DNA from: Mycobacteriaceae bacterium
GTDB taxonomy: Bacteria; Actinomycetota; Actinomycetes; Mycobacteriales; Mycobacteriaceae
Reading direction: 5' to 3'
Assembly: GCA_019749805.1 (NCBI GenBank)
Contig: JAIEPH010000032.1
Span: 38,918 to 102,917 of the forward strand
DNA length: 64,000 nt
This document shows positions 34,723-42,977 of the stretch, one piece after another (within the stretch, counting starts at the first letter, position 1; the number at the start of each line of letters is the position of its first letter). The position numbers were made by a program, and so were the translations under genes. The notes under the pieces were generated by a model. The model ran no database searches, had not been told where the DNA came from, and saw nothing but the letters and a program-made list of their open reading frames with translations.

Positions 34723-35958
34723 TCACGTTGTGGCAGGTGCCGGCTGTGTGAGGGCGAGGTTCGGGATCGGTTCGGTCACAGTCCATTCCAGCAGGCGGGC
34801 CGCGTGGTGCTGGTAGAACGCCTTCTTCGCCGCTTTGCGCTGTTCGTAGTCGCGGCGGCCGGGTAGGCCCCACACCTCCACATACGACCGGGGTTCGTCG
34901 GTGAGGACGAAATCGGGCAACACGGCGTCGCGGCCGGCGTCGTAGCGCAGCGGTTTGACGAACGCGCGACCCGCATCCTGCAGCGCATCGGTCATCGTGA
35001 CTTCGTAGGACGAGTCGGCCGGGATGAAGCTGGCATTGGTCAGCATCAGCGCGGCATCCACCGCGACGGCGTACCCGCCGCGGGAGCGTTCCAGGTAGAA
35101 CAGGCCAATCCGCCGCCCACCCGCGCACTGGCCCGCCGCGGCCAGCGCCGCGGGAAACGCCGCCCGCACACTGGTGTCGAGAGCGTTCGACAGAAACAGC
35201 TGCCGACTGCGACTCTGTTGGGCCAGTTGGTATCTCACGCCGTGCGCCGCGGGACTGATCGCTTTGACTTCGGCAATCAGCAGGCCGCGGCGCATCTCGG
35301 GGGCATCGGTGCGCAGCCGCTCGAGAAACGCATCGAACCGTTGCAGCGCTTGCGCACTGGTCGGCGGATGGTAGGGCGGAACCACATAGACGACGTCGGT
35401 GGCCGGATGCCCGTTGATGGTGCAGACCGCCAGGTGCTCGCGCAGCGCCGATACCACCGCCGGCCAGGACCGCTGTGGGCGGCGCATCGCCCCGGGCCAC
35501 CCGTTGAGCCCAGATACTTCCCACAGGTAATGCAGGATGCCCAGCAGGCCCACCGAACGGCGCTGATGGCCGGCCTGTGTCGCAGCTGCTTCGCCGGCCA
35601 GGCCGCGTTGGGCCGAGCGGGTCACCAGAGGGGCGTGGAAGCGGATCGATGTCCCGTCCGCTGATTCGTGAATGGCTGAGCTGGTGTAGCCGGCGCCGCT
35701 GAGATCGGGTTGCAGGTGAAAGAACGCGCACCCGGGGGCATGGTTTGGGCCTTCATGGGGCCAGCACGCCACGTGGTGTCGGCCGCCGAGCCCGCAGCGG
35801 GTAACTAGACGCAGCCGGGCCGGCCGGCACAGGCATACCGCGCTGCGGGTGGCGCGGGCGTCGGCCAGCAGCCGTCCGTACCGGTAGGGGTGCGCCCGGA
35901 CGTCAGCGAGCCGTACCCGCTGGCCCGCCAGTTCGATCCATCCCGACTGCTCGCTCAT
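34723..35958 (-). CDS. DUF1173-family protein
   Basis: 411 aa from ATG 35958 (MSEQSGWIELAGQRVRL), which begins after the TcpC-like stop; longer frames upstream overlap that gene and are rejected. The N-terminal CLCRPARLRLVTRCGLGGRH, then CWPHEGPNHAPGCAFF contains paired Cys/His that could bind zinc. The C-terminal half ends with DFVLTDEPRSYVEVWGLPGR, YEQRKAAKKAFYQHH, reminiscent of a nuclease-like (PD-(D/E)xK-type) fold; this last point is inference. DUF1173 genes are found in conjugation operons of proteobacteria and actinobacteria; function unknown. Confidence 0.7.
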   Translation of the reverse strand: MSEQSGWIELAGQRVRLADVRAHPYRYGRLLADARATRSAVCLCRPARLRLVTRCGLGGRHHVACWPHEGPNHAPGCAFFHLQPDLSGAGYTSSAIHESADGTSIRFHAPLVTRSAQRGLAGEAAATQAGHQRRSVGLLGILHYLWEVSGLNGWPGAMRRPQRSWPAVVSALREHLAVCTINGHPATDVVYVVPPYHPPTSAQALQRFDAFLERLRTDAPEMRRGLLIAEVKAISPAAHGVRYQLAQQSRSRQLFLSNALDTSVRAAFPAALAAAGQCAGGRRIGLFYLERSRGGYAVAVDAALMLTNASFIPADSSYEVTMTDALQDAGRAFVKPLRYDAGRDAVLPDFVLTDEPRSYVEVWGLPGRRDYEQRKAAKKAFYQHHAARLLEWTVTEPIPNLALTQPAPATT

Positions 35959-35981
35959 GGCGCCTGCCCATACCGTGCTGA

Positions 35982-36914
35982 CTACTTGTTGCCGGCCACG
36001 AACGGCTGTGGCGCATCGTCGGCCAGCGTCGGTGAGAGATCGATCGCGCTGAGCATCCACGTCCCGTTGGAGTTTTCCAGGGTCACCGGAAGGGTCATCG
36101 GGATCGGCACCTGCTGGCTGGTTTTCGCCAGGACCTGTAGCAGGGCGCGGATCGTGTGACCCGGCGCTGGTTCCTGCGGTGGTTCCTCGGACAGCTGCAC
36201 TGAGAGCAGCTGGCCTTTCGAGTAGCCGCCGACCGGCGACACCGTCCCCGGGATTGCGTAGCGGTCCATACCGGTGGTTTTCGTCAGATAGGTGTCGGTG
36301 AACTCGGCCAGCACCTTGTACAGCGGCGCCGACTGCTCCAGGGTGCTCGGGTAGTCGAGTTTGACCTGCACACCGGGGCCGGGGCCGTTGACCGCCGTCG
36401 GCCATCCGATGATCCTTGGCTGCTGATGCCACACGACCACCGGCATCCGGTAGAACTTGCGCCGCGGAGCCGCGCTCGGGATCTGACGTTCCATCACCGT
36501 CACCGTCACCGAGTAGGAATCCACCTCCCCCACCGTCGCCCGGTAGAGGACCGCGGCCTTGCGGACGCGGGCTTCGGTCGCCGCCGCCACATCACGCTTG
36601 GGCGGCGGCCCAGCCACCTTCATATCGATAAACGACGCCAGCCCCGATGCGGTGGAATCCGTTGACGTCAACCACACTTCGACGAAGTCGCTCGCGAAAC
36701 CGCCGATCTGGTCATGCTCGTTGACGGTGCGTTGTGTGGTCGCCTCGATGTTGAGCTCTGGCGGGTTGATGTAGGTGCGGTAGAACGACAGCAGACCCAG
36801 CACCGACAGGATCGCCATAACCGTCATCGCGCTGCGGCGCAACCACTTGCCCGCACTGGTGATGCGGGCCTGGTTGGTGCGCGACACCGCCAACCCGTAA
36901 TAATCGGCCGTCAC
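35982..36914 (-). CDS. TcpC/VirB8-like conjugal transfer protein
   Basis: 310 aa from GTG 36914. Short cytosolic N-terminus, one membrane helix near residues 30-48 (MTVMAILSVLGLLSFYRTY), then an extracytoplasmic part with two NTF2-like repeats: DFVEVWLTSTDSTASGLASF in the first, and LAEFTDTYLTKTTGMDRYAI with QVPIPMTLPVTLENSNGTW in the second. This arrangement matches TcpC of pCW3 and VirB8 family proteins, which form part of the wall-side transfer channel. It is coupled to the upstream gene by GTGA. Confidence 0.78.
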   Translation of the reverse strand: MTADYYGLAVSRTNQARITSAGKWLRRSAMTVMAILSVLGLLSFYRTYINPPELNIEATTQRTVNEHDQIGGFASDFVEVWLTSTDSTASGLASFIDMKVAGPPPKRDVAAATEARVRKAAVLYRATVGEVDSYSVTVTVMERQIPSAAPRRKFYRMPVVVWHQQPRIIGWPTAVNGPGPGVQVKLDYPSTLEQSAPLYKVLAEFTDTYLTKTTGMDRYAIPGTVSPVGGYSKGQLLSVQLSEEPPQEPAPGHTIRALLQVLAKTSQQVPIPMTLPVTLENSNGTWMLSAIDLSPTLADDAPQPFVAGNK

Positions 36915-37984
36915 GGCAGCCGTCCTTCAATCGTGAGCAGCGACACCGCGAACGTGGCATCTACCGCTGTGGGGGTTTCCGGATCCTCGGTGGGTTCTTC
37001 TGATGTGGTCAGCTCCGGATACTGCGGTGTGCTCGTCGGGGTGGCGGTGTCCTCGGCCGGGGCGTCATCGGCCGGTGGCCGCGTCGTCTCCAAGATGACC
37101 ATCGTGATCTCGGAAGCCAGCACCGGTTTGGCCCCGGTGTACGGGACGGGCCCGCGCACGCCGCGGGTGTCGATGTCCCAGTGCGTCGGCGGGCGCTGCG
37201 GGTCGGTGGAATCGTTGAACACGAGGCGAACCCGGGTCGGGACCCGGTGCTGGGACCACTCGTCGCGTCCCCCCTGCACCTTGGCCACCCATCCCGGGGT
37301 GATCTCGACCTTGGACACCAAATACCAACGCGGCCCGGTCATCTCATTGCCCAGTTTGATCTTGAGCAGCTGGCCGTTGGTTCCTCCGCCGGCCGCGCCG
37401 AAGCCGCGTACGCACTCCCACGCGGACTCGGTATCGGTCTCCTGAAGCGCACCGGGCGAGGTCGAGCCTTCGTAGCAGCCTTCGGCCGTGGCCATGTACG
37501 GGATGATGTCGTCGCCGGCCTCCGGCGCTGGCGTCGGTTCCACAGTCGGCTGGCCTACCGCCAGGACCGGCACCTGCGCCGTCTTCGGCGGTGCAGGATC
37601 ATCGCGGCTGGTCGCAAGCATGATCCCGGCTGCCACGACCGAGCACACAGCGGTCACACCGATCAACACGCCGGCCCAGCCCCGTACTCGGCTGCTGGCC
37701 TGCGTGCCTTGATCGGGCGCGGCGCTCTCCTCGCCGTCCGGGTCCGCTGGAGCGGCCAGGGCACTCAGGTCCACGGGTGTGGGCCGCCCACCCGCGCCCT
37801 GCATCAGCGCCGAACCGTCCGCGCCCGTCGACTGTTCCGGGGCGACTGTTTCGTCGGGGTTCGTCGCCGATTCGCCGGTCCCCTCGGCCGGCATGTTCTG
37901 GCGCGCGAACAAGCTGGCCGCCCATTGCGCGCCGGAATCGGGCTCTGCCGCGGCTGTCTGGATGTCACTCAATGCAGGATCCAC
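36911..37984 (-). CDS. Single-pass membrane protein with extracytoplasmic beta-rich domain
   Basis: 357 aa from GTG 37984. Acidic, Ala/Pro-rich cytosolic N-terminus (~110 residues), one membrane helix (VLIGVTAVCSVVAAGIML), a Pro/Thr linker and a beta-rich globular domain with ESAWECVRGFGAAGGGTNGQ, LKIKLGNEMTGPRWYLVSKV and RVRLVFNDSTDP. The last part resembles carbohydrate-binding or discoidin-like jelly-roll domains, and an isolated Cys pair is present (GCYEGS, WECVRG). The C-terminal tail is again Thr/Pro/Glu-rich. It could bind peptidoglycan or arabinogalactan to seat the transfer machine; this is inference. Confidence 0.6.
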   Translation of the reverse strand: MDPALSDIQTAAAEPDSGAQWAASLFARQNMPAEGTGESATNPDETVAPEQSTGADGSALMQGAGGRPTPVDLSALAAPADPDGEESAAPDQGTQASSRVRGWAGVLIGVTAVCSVVAAGIMLATSRDDPAPPKTAQVPVLAVGQPTVEPTPAPEAGDDIIPYMATAEGCYEGSTSPGALQETDTESAWECVRGFGAAGGGTNGQLLKIKLGNEMTGPRWYLVSKVEITPGWVAKVQGGRDEWSQHRVPTRVRLVFNDSTDPQRPPTHWDIDTRGVRGPVPYTGAKPVLASEITMVILETTRPPADDAPAEDTATPTSTPQYPELTTSEEPTEDPETPTAVDATFAVSLLTIEGRLP

Positions 37985-38295
37985 GGTTCGGGCGCGTCAT
38001 TGCGGTTGGGCACCGCGCGCCGATCGGGGGCCACCACATACACCACCGTCTGCGGCGGCGCCGGTGCCGCCACGGGAGTCGCCCACGCCTCGCGGATGCG
38101 GTGGGCCGCTCGGCCATCACTGTCGTAGCGGGCCGGATACCGACGCGGCGAGCGACGCCACAGGCGGTACAGCAGGTAGCCGATCACAGCCGCCAGCAGC
38201 CACGCCGGAATGCTGGCGATGAGCTGATACACCGCGACCACCAGGGCCGCCAAAACCACCAGCGGGACAACAAGAAACGTAATGAGGATCTTCAT
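37969..38295 (-). CDS. Small two-helix membrane protein
   Basis: 108 aa from ATG 38295. Two adjacent hydrophobic segments (ITFLVVPLVVLAALVVAVYQ and SIPAWLLAAVIGYLLYRLWR), followed by a basic and Pro-rich cytosolic tail with AAPAPPQTVVYVVAPDRRA. It overlaps the downstream gene by 16 bases. Family not recognised. It is the first gene of the minus-strand set here and is divergent from the Xre regulator across ~90 bases. Confidence 0.6.
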   Translation of the reverse strand: MKILITFLVVPLVVLAALVVAVYQLIASIPAWLLAAVIGYLLYRLWRRSPRRYPARYDSDGRAAHRIREAWATPVAAPAPPQTVVYVVAPDRRAVPNRNDAPEPWILH

Positions 38296-38385
38296 AGGCC
38301 AACCTTAGAAATCGGGACCGACATGTTGTCTGCATTGCGAAACGGTTTGGGGACAAACCTGGCGGGCGCTGGTAGCCTCACCGGC

Positions 38386-38811
38386 ATGCCCGCCGCCAAG
38401 GACATGCCCAAAGAGGGCCCCGAACGCCTCATCCACTTCGTCAAGCAGCGGCTCGCCGATCTGGGCATGACCCAGGAAGAACTCGCCGCCCGCGGTGGAC
38501 CGGACCGATCGACATTGGGCAAGCTGCGGAGCCGACCAGGGCAGCACACCCCCACCGTGGCAACACTTGTCGCGTACGACGACACACTCGGATGGGAGCG
38601 CGGGTCAGCCGCGGTCGTGTTGCTCGGCGGCACACCGCAAGAAGCGCACACTGCTGCTGCCGCCGCCACGCTGCCCGCCGATGAAAAGACCGTACGGTTG
38701 CTTCGGCAAGCCGACCGATCCGCCGACAAACTTGGCGAAATATTGTCCTCGGCCACCTGCGAGTTCGAGCATCTACGCCGACAACTCGGCGCGCTACGCA
38801 GCTCGGACTGA
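38386..38811 (+). CDS. Xre-family helix-turn-helix regulator
   Basis: 141 aa from ATG 38386; an in-frame ATG at 38323 would add 21 residues. HTH: FVKQRLADLGMTQEELAARG, GPDRSTLGKLRSRPGQHTPT. The middle (YDDTLGWERGSAAVVLLGG) follows the layout of small actinobacterial Xre proteins on conjugative elements. A C-terminal helical part (LLRQADRSADKLGEILSSAT) may dimerise. It is the only plus-strand gene between 23.5 kb and 64 kb and is divergent from the transfer operon, so it may control that operon. Confidence 0.8.
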   Translation: MPAAKDMPKEGPERLIHFVKQRLADLGMTQEELAARGGPDRSTLGKLRSRPGQHTPTVATLVAYDDTLGWERGSAAVVLLGGTPQEAHTAAAAATLPADEKTVRLLRQADRSADKLGEILSSATCEFEHLRRQLGALRSSD

Positions 38812-38829
38812 CCTCTAATCCCAGCCATG

Positions 38830-39501
38830 TCAGCGGTTCTCGCTGCGCATCGGAGGTGTCATCACGCCGAGATTGGGGGTCGGCGCCGGCGGGATCAACG
38901 ACGGGGCCGTGAGGTCGTCGGCACCGAGAATCTCGGCCGCATCGACCGCGCTGATCTCCAACGGCGGCAGATTCGTCGGCCGCAGCTGAAGTGCACCAGG
39001 CACCGCCAGCCAGCCCTCCACAATCCCGTACAACCCGGCGATCAGCAGCATCGCCGGCAGCTGTGCAGCCACCCACACCCAGAACACCTTCGCTCCCAGA
39101 CCCGGCGCCGGGTCATACAGCAGCACGATCATCGCGCCCGGAAGCAACGCCGCCCACAGGAACGCCACGATCGGATACGACCGCAAGGTGTCCGGGATCA
39201 GCGCAACCGTGAGCCGGTAGATCCCCTTCCCGGCCAACCAACCAAACGGGACGAACACCAACATCATCCAGAACGCCGCCCACTCGATCTGGCCGATCAC
39301 CGACACGTGCCCTCGCGCCGGCAAAGGATTGCGAGGCAGATCATCGCGCCGCGACGGCGCGGCCAAAATCATTGCCGCGTAACGACGCCGGATCTGAATA
39401 TCCAGCTTCTCCATTCGGGCACGCTGGATCTCCGACCACGTCCAATGGTTATGAATCCACTCCCGCCGCAGTTCGTCGTAGCGATCTGGTGCAATACCCA
39501 C
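38830..39501 (-). CDS. Membrane protein of unknown function
   Basis: 223 aa from GTG 39501. Three to four hydrophobic segments: IEWAAFWMMLVFVPFGWLAG, YPIVAFLWAALLPGAMIVLL and FWVWVAAQLPAMLLIAGLYG. A basic N-terminus (RREWIHNHWTWSEIQRARME) and a Pro-rich C-terminus (LIPPAPTPNLGVMTPPMRS) face the cytosol or interact with partners. It converges with the Xre gene, ending 18 bases away. Its place between two T4SS gene groups suggests a transfer role, but no motif confirms it. Confidence 0.6.
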   Translation of the reverse strand: MGIAPDRYDELRREWIHNHWTWSEIQRARMEKLDIQIRRRYAAMILAAPSRRDDLPRNPLPARGHVSVIGQIEWAAFWMMLVFVPFGWLAGKGIYRLTVALIPDTLRSYPIVAFLWAALLPGAMIVLLYDPAPGLGAKVFWVWVAAQLPAMLLIAGLYGIVEGWLAVPGALQLRPTNLPPLEISAVDAAEILGADDLTAPSLIPPAPTPNLGVMTPPMRSENR

Positions 39502-39554
39502 ACAACGACCCTAAAGCCGCTCCCAGCGGGTCTTCACACCCCAAAATATCGCTG

Positions 39555-39899
39555 TCAACCCTGGTCTTGTGGCAAAGCGGGGTGACGACTGCTCGCGAGA
39601 GCCAGCTTGACAGTCTTCACGAGATGCTCGGGGCCGAACTCGCCCAGTCTTGTGTGCGCCGACCCTCGACAATGGCCGTCCCTGAAAACCAGGACCACCC
39701 ACCCTGTTTTGAGACGTACCGGGTCCAGGCTGCCGATAGTGGGATGCGTGGCGGTGAAACACAACCCGCCCTCAAGATCGGCAATGATGCGCCCGCCAGA
39801 GCCCACTGACTCAAGTCGCACGTCGACGCCAAGCAGAGCGCAGAGCGCGTCAACATGGCCGGCGTAACAGCTAGCGAGTTCGTCGCTTGGCGACGTCAT
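39555..39899 (-). CDS. Small protein coupled to the VirD4-like ATPase
   Basis: 114 aa from ATG 39899, which overlaps the coupling-protein stop (ATGA). Soluble, with CALLGVDVRLESVGSGGRII, ADLEGGLCFTATHPTIGSLD and KTGWVVLVFRDGHCRGSAHT, a beta-rich small domain. Family not recognised. Tight translational coupling to the coupling ATPase suggests it is an accessory factor of substrate recruitment. The 5'-extended frame to 40088 overlaps the ATPase and is rejected. Confidence 0.6.
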   Translation of the reverse strand: MTSPSDELASCYAGHVDALCALLGVDVRLESVGSGGRIIADLEGGLCFTATHPTIGSLDPVRLKTGWVVLVFRDGHCRGSAHTRLGEFGPEHLVKTVKLALASSRHPALPQDQG

Positions 39900-41314
39900 C
39901 TGCGGGCTTTGCCGTTGAGTTGGCGGGCTTGCTCGGCTCGAAGGATTCGGACTGCCTCGTCGAAATGGGCCATGGATTCGGCGAAGTCGGGCAGGTAGAC
40001 GTTCTCGCCGGCGGTCCCGCGCCGCAGTAGGCGGGCGTAGTTGTCGTCGACGGGGTTCAGTTCGCTTGGGTCGAACATGTCGCGCCATTCCCTACCCGTG
40101 GTGCGTTCGTCGGAATTGTTCGAGTAGGTGTGCGTTGAGGAGGTGGTTTTCCCGATCCAGTAGGTGGCTGAACGGAGCCAGCGCTCCTCGTGCGCGCCGT
40201 ACATCATCAGCGACGCGGGCACCACGTTCATGATGGCGTGGGCCCGCTGAGTGCCGTAGACGACCTCGAGTTGCGTACTGTCTTGCATTGCACCGCAAAT
40301 CGAGACACCCAGACCGCGGTTCTCGGCGATATTGCCGTCGAGGTTGGCCAACGGTGTGTTGGTGAGTTCGTCGAGGAACAGGCCCAGATGGCACAGGGTG
40401 TCGCGCTGGTGGACCAGCTCGCGGCGGCGGTCGATGAGCATTTCCATCAGCAGCGACGCGACCGGTGCGGCGTCGCCGAACATGGGGCACAACACGTAGA
40501 GCGTGTTTTCGGCTTTGTCGAGGAAATCGAGATCGAAATCGTCGGCCGGTGTGGAATCCAGGCCCGATACGAGCCAGCCGGTTAACGCGTGGGCGATCGT
40601 CATCTTGACGCTGTCGCGCTGGCGTGGCTCCTGAGCCAACACACCCCGGACACGGGCCTGGAACTCGAAGGCGCCGCGGACGTGGCGGCAGTACCGGTCT
40701 GAGGCGGCGGCGGCCCAACCCGGTTCGTCCGGATCCACCGAGGTCCAGTCCCGCACACCAGTTTTCGGGTCAGGTTCGGGGGCCCACTGGTTTTCGGCCG
40801 CCCGCAGCGCCCACGACATCCGGAATGTGGAGTCGGTGCTGGCCGCCCACAGAATGCAGGTCAGCGGCGCCAAGGCGAGGTCGTCCCACATGCCGTTGGC
40901 TTCCACGCGGATTCCGCCCGGTGTGCCCGCACCTGAGAGGCGCAGCATCGCCCGCGCGCAGCGCTGTGCCTGCTGAAACGTCGTGATGCACGCCGTCGGG
41001 TCGAACCTGACGCGCTTGATATCGCCGGGGTACGGCGGGGATTCGATGGGGCGAAGATCCAGCAGCTGTGACGGCCCGGGCCGCCGGCGGCACACCAACA
41101 GCATCAAGTCGTCTCGGGAACTCGATATCAGTGCGCCGCTGGGCCACATCGAGGCCGACGGCGCCAGCCATTTGCGGGTCTTACCCGTACCGGGCGGGGC
41201 TGAGGCGATGATATGGGGGGCGGACTCCGCTGGGACCATGACTCCGCGCTTGTTTTTCACCCAACCTGCGAACGGTGTCGGGGGCGGCCTGAATTCCGGT
41301 GTGGGTGTGGTCAT
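39896..41314 (-). CDS. VirD4/TraD-like coupling ATPase without membrane anchor
   Basis: 472 aa from ATG 41314. P-loop APPGTGKT at residues 39-46, Walker B-like HLGLFLDELTNTPLANLDGN, and TLYVLCPMFGDAAPVASLLM with DSTQLEVVYGTQRAHAIMNV as the conserved motor region of TraG/VirD4 proteins. No hydrophobic segment precedes the P-loop, so unlike VirD4 it is soluble or anchored by a partner. Expected to bring the DNA-relaxase complex to the secretion channel. It lies between eccE and the T4SS-like genes, physically joining the ESX and T4SS gene sets. Confidence 0.85.
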   Translation of the reverse strand: MTTPTPEFRPPPTPFAGWVKNKRGVMVPAESAPHIIASAPPGTGKTRKWLAPSASMWPSGALISSSRDDLMLLVCRRRPGPSQLLDLRPIESPPYPGDIKRVRFDPTACITTFQQAQRCARAMLRLSGAGTPGGIRVEANGMWDDLALAPLTCILWAASTDSTFRMSWALRAAENQWAPEPDPKTGVRDWTSVDPDEPGWAAAASDRYCRHVRGAFEFQARVRGVLAQEPRQRDSVKMTIAHALTGWLVSGLDSTPADDFDLDFLDKAENTLYVLCPMFGDAAPVASLLMEMLIDRRRELVHQRDTLCHLGLFLDELTNTPLANLDGNIAENRGLGVSICGAMQDSTQLEVVYGTQRAHAIMNVVPASLMMYGAHEERWLRSATYWIGKTTSSTHTYSNNSDERTTGREWRDMFDPSELNPVDDNYARLLRRGTAGENVYLPDFAESMAHFDEAVRILRAEQARQLNGKARR

Positions 41315-41390
41315 TTCACTGCGCTAGAAGTCGATGCCCATCATGGAATCGACGCTAGTGCAGCACCAGTGGGGTTCTCACACCTCAGTT

Positions 41391-42977
41391 TCAGCGCGGC
41401 AGACGTAGGTAGGGCTGTTCGTCGGGGAACGTCGCGATCGCGACCTTGGTTTGGCCGGCGGCGGTGTGCACGGCGACCCAGTGATCGTCGACCTGGGTGA
41501 AATGGATATCGGGTGCCAGGCCCTTGGGGTAAGAGCTGTCCGAGGGCATCGAAACGATGGTCGGCGCGGTGATTTGTGGTGCACCGTCTACGCGGTCCTT
41601 CACCACGATCTCCGGTGTGAGTGTGGGTGTGGCCGAAGGTGATTCGTGAATCTCGATGAAGGGATCGTTGAGGCCGGCCCACCGTCCAGGGGTGTCGGTG
41701 TACACGCTGATCGGGTGTCCGACCGCTGCGGCACGCAGCAGCTCCTGGCGGGCGTAGCTGATTCCGGTGTTCATCACCACGCGGGTGTCATGCTCGGGAT
41801 CGGTCAGCGGCAGCAGCACCGGTTGCCGGCGCCCCTGATAAGTCACCGTGCCGACCAGCACACCGGCCGACCCGATCGGCATGGCGAACCCGTCCAGATC
41901 GTCGAGGGCGACGCTGGGCAGATCAGGGATGCGCGGTCCGCCCGGGACGCAGGCCATCGCGGCCCGGGCCTGGTCACCGACCGGGGTGTTGAGGAAGACG
42001 GTGGGCGCCAGGGCCGGTGGCTGCGGAGTCTGGGTGCGCACCATCGCCGAGACCCGCAGCTGGCCGGTCTCGGTGCGGCGGAATGTCACGGTGGTCACCG
42101 CCGCGTCGACTCGCCACGACCAGACATCGTTGAGGTTGGCGGCGGTGATGTCCTCGGCGGAATACACATACGTCGACCAATAGCTGCCGTCGTTGTCGAG
42201 ATAACGGTTGCGGGCGGTGGTGATCCCCGACAACAGTGGCCCGGCGAGATCGTCGACGAGGACCTCGACGTCGGCCATCGACAAGGGCCGGGCCCGGCAA
42301 CCTTCTTCTCGCAGCGCGCAAATGAGGCGTTCTGCGACTGCTGCGGTGGCGTCCTCAACAGTGTTGCGCAGCAGCAGTCCCTGAGCGGAGGCACCGATAT
42401 CGAGTCGCACGATCGCATACGTGCTGACATTGCCGCGCGCAGGATGTTCGGTCAGGACCGTGGAATACAACGGCGGGTAGCCCTGCGCGCGGCGTACCCG
42501 AAACCCCTTGTCGACGACGTCGATTCCCTCCAGGACGAGCGGCCCGGGCTGGATCATCTGGTCGGCCAGCACCGCCAGCGGGATCGTGTTGGAGGTCACC
42601 GCATGCCCGGGCGCCGACAGCACCGTGGGTGCGTACTGGGTCCCGCAGATCTCGACGACCACAGTCGCGGTCGTGGTATCGCGCATGACGCCGTAGAACT
42701 GGTCACCGCGGCGCACGTCGATGCCCTCGGCCACCCACGCTGCCTGCTCGACGCGGCGGCGGCCGCGCACCCACCACAGCAGCCAGCCGACCAAGTTGCG
42801 GCCATGCACCCGGATCGCGGCCAGTACGGCCACGACGACGCCCACCGCCGTGATCGTCTGCCAGGTCGTCGACACCCCCACCGCGGTCAGCACACCGACG
42901 GCCACCAATGCGGTGATCTCGGCGGCGATGATGGTCCGCGGCGCAGGGACGGGCGCGGTCACCGTGCGGGCCCTCAT
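41391..42977 (-). CDS. eccE: ESX membrane component EccE
   Basis: 528 aa from ATG 42977 overlapping the mycP stop. Two N-terminal hydrophobic segments (IIAAEITALVAVGVLTAVG and TWQTITAVGVVVAVLAAIRV), then WLLWWVRGRRRVEQAAWVA and a long soluble part with ERLICALREEGCRARPLSMA and a late repeat of strands. This is the EccE architecture: membrane anchor plus periplasmic/cytosolic glycosyltransferase-like domain at the rim of the EccBCDE complex. Order mycP-eccE at the end of the operon is the usual ESX order. Confidence 0.88.
   Translation of the reverse strand: MRARTVTAPVPAPRTIIAAEITALVAVGVLTAVGVSTTWQTITAVGVVVAVLAAIRVHGRNLVGWLLWWVRGRRRVEQAAWVAEGIDVRRGDQFYGVMRDTTTATVVVEICGTQYAPTVLSAPGHAVTSNTIPLAVLADQMIQPGPLVLEGIDVVDKGFRVRRAQGYPPLYSTVLTEHPARGNVSTYAIVRLDIGASAQGLLLRNTVEDATAAVAERLICALREEGCRARPLSMADVEVLVDDLAGPLLSGITTARNRYLDNDGSYWSTYVYSAEDITAANLNDVWSWRVDAAVTTVTFRRTETGQLRVSAMVRTQTPQPPALAPTVFLNTPVGDQARAAMACVPGGPRIPDLPSVALDDLDGFAMPIGSAGVLVGTVTYQGRRQPVLLPLTDPEHDTRVVMNTGISYARQELLRAAAVGHPISVYTDTPGRWAGLNDPFIEIHESPSATPTLTPEIVVKDRVDGAPQITAPTIVSMPSDSSYPKGLAPDIHFTQVDDHWVAVHTAAGQTKVAIATFPDEQPYLRLPR

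Noticed and set aside
34304..35731. Minus-strand frame of 475 codons
   Set aside because: Overlaps the DUF1173 gene and the small membrane protein in another frame of the same strand; composition is Arg/Gly/Pro-rich and shows no domain.
37181..38128. Long plus-strand frame of 315 codons
   Set aside because: It runs antisense through the membrane protein at 36911-37984 and its small neighbour, is Arg/Gly/His-rich without motifs, and has no ribosome-binding site. A shadow of a high-GC coding strand.
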